The position numbers and the translations under genes were made by a program. The notes below the pieces were generated by a model, which worked only from the letters and a program-made list of their open reading frames with translations, did no database searches and was not told the DNA's origin. From DATFDN01 sp963818725 (lineage in GTDB: Bacteria > Pseudomonadota > Alphaproteobacteria > Acetobacterales > Acetobacteraceae): DNA of 64,000 nt. Below, piece by piece: positions 58,265-64,000 of the stretch. Positions within the stretch are counted from its first letter, which is position 1; each line of letters opens with the position of its first letter. The DNA lies in contig CAWFTU010000014.1 of assembly GCA_963818725.1 (NCBI GenBank), positions 868,001 to 932,000 on the forward strand. Reading direction: 5' to 3'.

Positions 58265-58715
58265 TCTGATTTGCCTTTTCGTCAAGAAGCTTCGCCATAC
58301 GCCTAAGTGCCAATGGGTAGCCCTGGATTCCGAACCCGGCAATAACCCCATCGGCTCGGCTCGAAACAAACGAACGATGCCGAAATTCCTCGCGCTTGTG
58401 GACGTTAGAGATGTGTACCTCAATGACCGGGTGATCAAACGCGTTCAGCGCGTCCAGAATGGCGATTGAGTAATGAGTGAAGGCCGCGGGGTTGATGATG
58501 ATGCCCCCTGCGATCTCCCGTGCCTCGTGGATCCAGTCGACGATTTCGTATTCGCGGTTGCTCTGGTGGAAGCGCAGCTCGAGCCCAAGTTCCGCCGCCA
58601 GCGCGCGGCAATCGCGCTCCACGTCGGCCAAGGTCTCGTGCCCATAGATGTGCGGCTGACGCTTTCCCAGGAGGTTCAGGTTCGGTCCGTTCAGGACGAA
58701 AACGAGACGGCTCAT
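58257..58715 (-). CDS. aroQ: Type II 3-dehydroquinate dehydratase
   Basis: 152 residues from ATG 58715. Family motifs FVLNGPNLNLLGKRQPHIYG (tyrosine and arginine of the lid), FHQSNREYEIVDWIHEA, IIINPAAFTHYSIAILDAL, and VIEVHISNVHKREEFRHRS with the catalytic histidine. Converts 3-dehydroquinate to 3-dehydroshikimate; in this operon it serves quinate catabolism, though it could also feed the shikimate pathway. Confidence 0.94.
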   Translation of the reverse strand: MSRLVFVLNGPNLNLLGKRQPHIYGHETLADVERDCRALAAELGLELRFHQSNREYEIVDWIHEAREIAGGIIINPAAFTHYSIAILDALNAFDHPVIEVHISNVHKREEFRHRSFVSSRADGVIAGFGIQGYPLALRRMAKLLDEKANQNA

Positions 58716-58792
58716 CTCACGTGCTCCGGTTGCCGCGACAACGGTCAACTTCAATACGCCTCGCACCATGCCGGCCGTCCCGGCTCGTCCGC

Positions 58793-58911
58793 CTAGGTCA
58801 GCGCCAGCGTCTCACTGACCGTCGGCCCGGTGGCCGGCCGCATGCCACGCCACCACACGAAAGCTTCGGCCGCCTGCTCGACTAGCATCCCGACGCCATC
58901 CGTCAAGCGCT
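58793..58911 (-). pseudogene. Shikimate dehydrogenase C-terminal scrap
   Basis: A minus-strand frame reads TDGVGMLVEQAAEAFVWWRG and then MRPATGPTVSETLALT before TAG. This is the typical last helix pair of AroE proteins (DG-GML--QA---F--W-G). Nothing homologous precedes it, so the gene was truncated at about 58911. Confidence 0.65.
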
Positions 58912-59041
58912 CCGCAAATCGCCCTGTCGCCCGACCTGCCGATCCGGGCAAGTCCTACACCAAAGTTTTCGGGAGTATCCGGAGGCCGCGCGCGTCGCCC
59001 GCCTACCATCGCCGGCGGCGGAGCGCGGAGCGAGCCTCCGG

Positions 59042-60442
59042 TCAGGCCATTCGGGTCACGCCGGGCATCGTCTCCGTACGGAGGCGATCGTAGTCGCTCT
59101 TCGATACGGCAACCGCGTCGCGGTCGCCAAGGTCGTTCAGGTGGATCCGATACGTCTCCCGCGCGGTAAAGGCGGCGATCGCCGCGATGGCACATATCCC
59201 GAATGTGATTGTCCCGATCTTCAGCGGCACATGCGTCGAGCCGGGCGGCGCGACCGTGGCGAAGAACGCGGGCAGGAGCGCGCTGAGAGTTGTCCCGACA
59301 TTCTGCCCGATCGCCATCCCGGACACGCGCACCCGCGTTTGGAACAGCTCGGGGAAAAGGCTTGGGAACACAGCGTTGAAGCCCTGATAGACGATGCCCC
59401 ACATCAGCAGCGACAGGACGACCGCCAGTGCCACGCTTTTGATGCTGATGGCGTAGAGATAGGCGAAGGAGAGCAGTCCGGCGCCGAGCGTGCCGACGAT
59501 GACAGGCGGCCGACGGCCGATCCGATCCGACAGATTGCCCACGATAGGAATAGTGAACACCGCCAGCACATTGCCGAGGACGGGAATCCACAAATAGACG
59601 TCTGGCGAGAAGCCAATCCCATAGGATGGTTGTACCGCGTAGGCTGCGCCAAAGATCGCGGCAACGACGGCGATCACGTTGGTGAGCGCGATGCAGAGGA
59701 CGCGCATAATATCGTCCCAGCTGAGCCGGAAGGCCTCGAGGATCGGTGACTTCGGAATCTCACCATGCGTGCTCTCCTCGGCGAAGGCGGGGGTCTCCTC
59801 GACTTCGCGGCGGATGATGTAGCCGGCGATGACGACGACGACGCTGAGCAGGAAGGGGATCCGCCAGCCCCAGGCGTTGAACTGGTCCTTGGGTACGAAA
59901 TGCGCCAGCGGCAGGAACACCGCTGCCGCGAGGAGCTGCCCGGCCTGCACGCCTTGCATCGTGAAGCTCGCGAAGTAGGCGCGCCGACCGAACGGCGCGT
60001 GCTCAAGGATCATCGAGCTCGCACCCGAAATCTCCCCGGCCACCGCGAAGCCCTGGACCAGGCGCAGAATGACGAGCAGCACCGGCGCCCAAAATCCGAC
60101 CGACTGGTAGGTCGGCAGCACGCCCACCGCCATCGTCGAGAACCCCATCAGGAACATGCAGAGCAGCAGCACCGTCTTCCGCCCGTGTGTGTCGCCCCAG
60201 TGGCCGAGCACGAAGGCGCCGATCGGGCGGGCCACGTATCCCACGCCGTAGGTCGCGAGCGAGGCGACAATGGCGACGGTGGGATTATTGGAGGGGAAGA
60301 AGATTTGCGGAAACACGAGGGAGGCGGCCGTCGCGTAGATGAAGAAATCGTAGTATTCTAGCGCCGAGCCGATCCAGCCGCTGGCGGCGGCCTTCTTCGA
60401 CTGATGCTTGCCCTGCGGCTCATGGTCCAACGTGTCAGGCAT
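59042..60442 (-). CDS. MFS transporter of the metabolite:H+ symporter (MHS) family
   Basis: 466 residues; ATG 60442 is chosen for the preceding GGGAGGAGGCCCG, an upstream ATG (60466) has no such site. SGWIGSALEYYDFFIYATAA and the GHWGDTHGRKTVLLL loop are diagnostic of the MHS branch (shikimate, alpha-ketoglutarate, citrate carriers). Twelve predicted helices. At the head of the quinate/protocatechuate operon it probably imports shikimate, quinate or protocatechuate. Confidence 0.88.
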   Translation of the reverse strand: MPDTLDHEPQGKHQSKKAAASGWIGSALEYYDFFIYATAASLVFPQIFFPSNNPTVAIVASLATYGVGYVARPIGAFVLGHWGDTHGRKTVLLLCMFLMGFSTMAVGVLPTYQSVGFWAPVLLVILRLVQGFAVAGEISGASSMILEHAPFGRRAYFASFTMQGVQAGQLLAAAVFLPLAHFVPKDQFNAWGWRIPFLLSVVVVIAGYIIRREVEETPAFAEESTHGEIPKSPILEAFRLSWDDIMRVLCIALTNVIAVVAAIFGAAYAVQPSYGIGFSPDVYLWIPVLGNVLAVFTIPIVGNLSDRIGRRPPVIVGTLGAGLLSFAYLYAISIKSVALAVVLSLLMWGIVYQGFNAVFPSLFPELFQTRVRVSGMAIGQNVGTTLSALLPAFFATVAPPGSTHVPLKIGTITFGICAIAAIAAFTARETYRIHLNDLGDRDAVAVSKSDYDRLRTETMPGVTRMA

Positions 60443-60646
60443 CGGGCCTCCTCCCGGCTCGTTCATTCTGTTCGACGCTTCATCCCGCCACTTGTCGAGG
60501 TTCTAGCGGATGCGCTACGGCATACGACATCACGGCCGTTCGGGCGTCCCGTCCGACCTTGCTGTGTCCGACGCTCGTGACTGCGTTCCCCTCTTTGTGC
60601 GTGTCTGAAGATTCCACCGTCGCGAATGCGGGAGAGCGAAACGTTA

Positions 60647-61761
60647 TTGATCCGGCTTGGGTAGTGTTGGAATTGCCGCGTGGTTGATCCAGTTTGGTAG
60701 GATGGATCATGTGGACATGCGCAAGCTGCCGGCGGCAGCCCAAGAGGAGCGTCGGCGGCAGGTGGTGGGACTACGCGAGAGCGGCCTGACCTACGAGGCG
60801 ATCGCGGCGCAGACGGGTCTGACCCGGACGGGGGTGTTCAACATCTGCCGGCGCTTCGCGGCGGCGGGGATGGCGGGCTTGCGCAGCGGACCGCGCGGTC
60901 CGGAGCCGGGGAGCGGGCGGTTCCTGAATGCGCGGCAGGAAGCGGAGATTCGTGAACTGATCTGCCGGCACCCGCCGGACCAGCTTGGCCTGCCGTTCGC
61001 GCTGTGGAGCCGTGCGGCGGTGCGCGCCCTGATCGAGCAGCGCTGTGGGGTGCGGCTCGCGGTGCGCACCATGGGAAGCTACCTGGCGCGCTGGGGGTTC
61101 ACAGCGCAGAAGCCGCTGCGGCGGGCCTATGAGCAGCGTGCAGCCGAAGTGCGCCGCTGGCTGCGGCGGGACTACCCGGCGATCGTGGCTCGGGCCAAGC
61201 GAGAGAAGGGCACGATCTTCTGGGGCGACGAGACCGGCTTGCGCGCCGATGACGTGCGCGGCCGCAGCTACGCCCCACGCGGACGAACCCCGGTGGTCCG
61301 CCCCAATCACCGGCGGGCGGGCGTAGGCCTGATCTCGGCGGTAACCAACAAGGGCGAGCTGCGCTGGATGGTGCTCGACGGCGCGATCAAGGCACCGACG
61401 CTGATCCGCTTTCTCGACCGCCTGATCCGCGATGCCGGCGGCAAGGTGTTCCTGATCTTGGACAACCTGCCCGTCCACCGTGCCCGTGCCGTGCGGGAGT
61501 GGCTGGCCGGGCGCACCGCGCAAATCGAGGTGTTCCATCTGCCCTCCTACAGCCCCGAGTTGAACCCTGACGAGTGCCTCCATGCCGACCTCAAGCAGGC
61601 CGTCACCCGTAAGCCGCCCGCCCGCAGCAAGCAGCAGCTCAAGTGCACCGTCATCAGCCACATGCGCAAGCTCTCGAAGCTGCCCGAACGCGTGCGGAGC
61701 TACTTCGGGCACCAGCCTGTCCGTTATGCTGCCTGATTCAAGATCACCCAAGCCGGATCAA
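60647..61761 (+). mobile_element. IS630-family insertion sequence (copy 3)
   Basis: 1115 bases with ends TTGATCCGGCTTGGGT and its complement, flanked by TA at 60645-60646 and 61762-61763. Different from copies 1 and 2. It separates the quinate operon from the LigJ-type gene. Confidence 0.9.
60702..61736 (+). CDS. IS630-family transposase (copy 3), intact
   Basis: 344 residues (ATG 60702; 60717 possible). Helix-turn-helix ESGLTYEAIAAQTGLTRTGV, winged-helix LRRAYEQRAAEVRRWLR, and the DDE residues in IFWGDETGLRADDVRG, VFLILDNLPVHRA and PSYSPELNPDECLHADLKQ. Complete frame, so possibly active. Confidence 0.92.
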   Translation: MDHVDMRKLPAAAQEERRRQVVGLRESGLTYEAIAAQTGLTRTGVFNICRRFAAAGMAGLRSGPRGPEPGSGRFLNARQEAEIRELICRHPPDQLGLPFALWSRAAVRALIEQRCGVRLAVRTMGSYLARWGFTAQKPLRRAYEQRAAEVRRWLRRDYPAIVARAKREKGTIFWGDETGLRADDVRGRSYAPRGRTPVVRPNHRRAGVGLISAVTNKGELRWMVLDGAIKAPTLIRFLDRLIRDAGGKVFLILDNLPVHRARAVREWLAGRTAQIEVFHLPSYSPELNPDECLHADLKQAVTRKPPARSKQQLKCTVISHMRKLSKLPERVRSYFGHQPVRYAA

Positions 61762-61956
61762 TAGCTCCCCACTCTCGGCGAAGGCGCGGTTGATCGGCGG
61801 TATGTCCGCGAACCGCCAGCGCGGCCTCGCGCCGTGCGCCCCATACGCGGCGCGGCGGCGCCAAGGAGCAAGGACGACGAAGTCTGAGGTTGGTGCGGAG
61901 AGATCGGCGTCCAACAAGCCAACCTGGGCCCATCACCGACTTCTCCACCTTGTTGG

Positions 61957-62979
61957 TCATCGGCCCTGCCGTTTCAGAATAGAGGCAAGGCGAGGATAGA
62001 CGCGTCGCGCGTTCAGTTCGAAGACCTTGCGCTTGTCCGCCTCGGAGATGGCGAGCGCGTCAACGTAACGCTTGGTGTCATCGAAGTAGTGGCCGGTCTC
62101 GGGGTCGATCCCGCGCACCGCGCCCACCATCTCCGAGCCGAACAGGACGTTGTCGACATTGATCACGCGGAACAGCAGGTCGATGCCGGCCTGGTGGTAG
62201 ACGCAGGTGTCGAAGAACACGTTCTTCATCACGTGCTCGGACAGCGGCGGCCGCTTCAGCATGTCGGCCAAGCCTCGGTAGCGGCCCCAGTGGTAGGGAA
62301 CCGCGCCGCCCCCGTGCGGGATGATAAACCTGAGCGTCGGGAAGTCCCTGAAGAGATCTCCCTCGAGGAACTGCATGAACGCCGTGGTGTCGGCGTTGAT
62401 ATAGTGGGCGCCGGTGGCGTGGAAGTTGGGATTGCACGAGCCAGAGACATGGATCATCGCCGGCACGTCCAGCTCGACCATCTTCTCAAAGAAGGGATAC
62501 CAGGCCCGGTCGGTGAGGGGCGGGCCGCTCCAGTGACCGCCGGATGGGTCGGGGTTGAGGTTGCATCCCACGAAGCCAAGCTCGGCTACGCAGCGGTCTA
62601 GCTCGGCGATCGAGTGGGTGATCGAGACGCTCGGCGACTGCGGCAGTTGGCAGACGCCCACGAGAGATTCAGGAAAGAGGTCGACCACGCGCTTGATCAG
62701 GTCGTTGCAGCGACGGGTCCAGGCTTGACTTACGGCTTCATCACCCACGTGGTGGGCCATGGTGGAGGCGCGCGGGCTGAAGATCGTCATGTCCACGCCG
62801 CGCTCGCGGAGCAGGCGCAGTTGGTTCTTTTCAATCGTCTGCCGTATCTCAGGGTTGGAGATGTCCGGATAGGCCGGATCGACGTCCCCGCCGGATTTGA
62901 AGGCGGCCGTCTGCGCTTCGCGCCATTGGTCGTGGGCTCCCGGCGCGGTTGTGTAGTGGCCGTGGCAGTCGATGATCAT
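61957..62979 (-). CDS. ligJ: 4-oxalomesaconate hydratase-type amidohydrolase (LigJ-like)
   Basis: 340 residues from ATG 62979. MIIDCHGHYTTAPGAHDQW is the characteristic start of the LigJ family (HxH metal ligands). FSPRASTMAHHVGD, VGCNLNPDPSGGHW, MIHVSGSCNPNFHATGAHY and FIIPHGGGAVPYHWGRY follow. Amidohydrolase-2 fold. Family members hydrate 4-oxalomesaconate in protocatechuate 4,5-cleavage. The other 4,5-pathway genes are not in the window, so the function is supported by sequence only. Confidence 0.85.
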   Translation of the reverse strand: MIIDCHGHYTTAPGAHDQWREAQTAAFKSGGDVDPAYPDISNPEIRQTIEKNQLRLLRERGVDMTIFSPRASTMAHHVGDEAVSQAWTRRCNDLIKRVVDLFPESLVGVCQLPQSPSVSITHSIAELDRCVAELGFVGCNLNPDPSGGHWSGPPLTDRAWYPFFEKMVELDVPAMIHVSGSCNPNFHATGAHYINADTTAFMQFLEGDLFRDFPTLRFIIPHGGGAVPYHWGRYRGLADMLKRPPLSEHVMKNVFFDTCVYHQAGIDLLFRVINVDNVLFGSEMVGAVRGIDPETGHYFDDTKRYVDALAISEADKRKVFELNARRVYPRLASILKRQGR

Positions 62980-63088
62980 CGGTCGTCCTCCGGCGTCTTG
63001 TTGTTGGCGGCCAGCCTGGCCGCGCGGGTGCGCGGCAACGCCGCCCGGCGGCTGCCGACCCCGTCCTGCGGCTCCGGGAGGGAGCAAC

Positions 63089-63979
63089 TCATGTCCATGC
63101 TTCTATAGTAGGCGCAGCTCCACCCTCCCACACCTCGACTGGGCTAAGCTCACGAGGCAGCAGCGCCTGCTCCCGCGCATAGCGTAGGGCCAACGCGATT
63201 GCTGGCCGCAACGGCTCCCGTCCGATCAGGTGCGAGTCTGGGCTGCCGGGCGGCCCCGCCGCGTTCTTGGCCGCCCGGAACATTCCTAGCAGCTCGGAAA
63301 CCAGTCCGGGCTGAGACTCCGCGTGCTCGCGCCGGATCGTCACCAAGTGATTGACCGGCACGAGGCCGTGCGCGCCCCAGAAACGCTTGGCCGAAGCAGC
63401 AACGTCAGGAAACACGGTGCGCAAATCCGGATCGTTCGGAACCTCATTGCCGACAATGATCGCATCGAGTTCGTCCGCCCGCAGCATCGAAAGCAGGTCC
63501 GAACCTGGCGGCGCCCGCGTGGCCCAGGGAGGGTCCTGATATTCCCGGACGTGCGCGTCCTCGAAGGTCACCCAGCGAACCTGCGCCGGCTCCAAGCCAT
63601 ATTCCTCAGCCAGAATGCCGCGCAGCCACATGCCTGTGGTTTGGCTGTAAGCGCGGACGCCCACCCGGCAACCCCGCAAATCCTCGGGCCCTCTTATTCG
63701 GCTATTGGCGCGGCACAGCAGCGCGGATTGCTGAAACCGCGCAGCCAAGGTGACGGGCAGCAGAACCAGCGGTTTTCCGTAGGCATGAGCCTGTAGAAAG
63801 GTGGCGATCGCCATTTCACTCACGTCAAACCGGCTTTCGCGCACCATCGGGGCGAAGGCTCGATTGATCACGGGAATGTCGACGAACTTCAGTTTCAGCT
63901 TGTCCGAGACAACCTGTCCGGACAACAAAGCCCTGGTGTGCGGATAATTGCCTATCGCCACCTGCCATTCCACAGTCAC
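63089..63979 (-). CDS. 4,5-dihydroxyphthalate decarboxylase-like / ABC substrate-binding-fold protein
   Basis: 296 residues from GTG 63979, with GGAGGG upstream. The sequence shows two-lobe binding-protein features: IGNYPHTRALLSGQV, FDVSEMAIATFLQAHAYGKP, GCRVGVRAYSQTTGMWLRG and WVTFEDAHVREYQDPPW. This is the family of Pht5-type decarboxylases, which yield protocatechuate from 4,5-dihydroxyphthalate. No signal peptide is visible, which favours an enzyme over a transporter subunit. Located 110 bases upstream of ligJ on the same strand. Confidence 0.75.
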   Translation of the reverse strand: MTVEWQVAIGNYPHTRALLSGQVVSDKLKLKFVDIPVINRAFAPMVRESRFDVSEMAIATFLQAHAYGKPLVLLPVTLAARFQQSALLCRANSRIRGPEDLRGCRVGVRAYSQTTGMWLRGILAEEYGLEPAQVRWVTFEDAHVREYQDPPWATRAPPGSDLLSMLRADELDAIIVGNEVPNDPDLRTVFPDVAASAKRFWGAHGLVPVNHLVTIRREHAESQPGLVSELLGMFRAAKNAAGPPGSPDSHLIGREPLRPAIALALRYAREQALLPRELSPVEVWEGGAAPTIEAWT

Positions 63980-64000
63980 CGGCTCAGCCCTCCGCGCCGG

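Overview
The window is high-GC, gene-dense bacterial chromosome from a metabolically versatile, insertion-sequence-rich proteobacterium. The mix of phenylacetate, quinate/protocatechuate and Entner-Doudoroff-like sugar-acid genes, the dodecin and the IS families suggest an alphaproteobacterium, perhaps Acetobacteraceae/Rhodospirillales. That placement is inference; no rRNA or other marker is present and I saw no tRNA or CRISPR.

Layout. 1-5.9 kb: hydrolase tail, frameshifted tyrS with an IS630 element directly behind its stop, an SDR with an export/lipoprotein-like leader, HAD hydrolase, dodecin and a broken 2-keto-4-pentenoate hydratase. 5.9-8.5 kb: paaG-paaI-paaK. 8.6-11.3 kb: DHDPS-like dehydratase plus IlvD-like sugar-acid dehydratase. 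11.4-14.5 kb: prophage terminase scrap, small membrane protein, NIPSNAP protein and LLM oxidoreductase. 14.9-20 kb: Baeyer-Villiger-type monooxygenase with an alpha/beta hydrolase, and a frameshifted penicillin-acylase-type enzyme. 20.3-31.3 kb: a signalling module with two STAS domains, two clear and one probable HATPase domain, a SpoIIE-type phosphatase, a Ras/Rab-like small GTPase, an OmpA-family envelope protein, a coiled-coil protein and a purine/pyrimidine-type permease with a regulatory-looking tail. This is the most interesting candidate system.

28.9-43.6 kb is a mobile-element nest. Two inverted IS1182-type copies have different target duplications (CGAA and CGAC); one carries an IS1595 element. 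An IS630 element carries an IS3 element, and an IS701 element follows. Removing the two IS1182-type insertions on paper restores two host reading frames: a STAS-HATPase protein and an unusual acetyltransferase-like fusion protein. Fumarase, a truncated acyl-CoA carboxyltransferase and a biotin-carboxylase/fumarase chimera record a duplicated and collapsed operon.

43.7-51.3 kb: enoyl-CoA hydratase, acyl-CoA ligase followed by an IS5-type element placed in its stop codon, and a secreted lipase split by an IS21 element. 51.6-64 kb: an aromatic-acid block with MFS transporter, AroE-like dehydrogenase, beta-keto acid cleavage enzyme, pcaG, pcaH, a QuiC-type dehydratase, aroQ and a shikimate/MHS-type transporter. 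These would route quinate/shikimate through 3-dehydroshikimate to protocatechuate and its 3,4-cleavage. After another IS630 come a LigJ-type 4-oxalomesaconate hydratase and a dihydroxyphthalate-decarboxylase-like protein, which point to a 4,5-cleavage branch. Single-base frameshifts recur in otherwise well-preserved genes (tyrS, acylase, permease, coiled-coil protein), so sequencing indels must be considered beside true decay.
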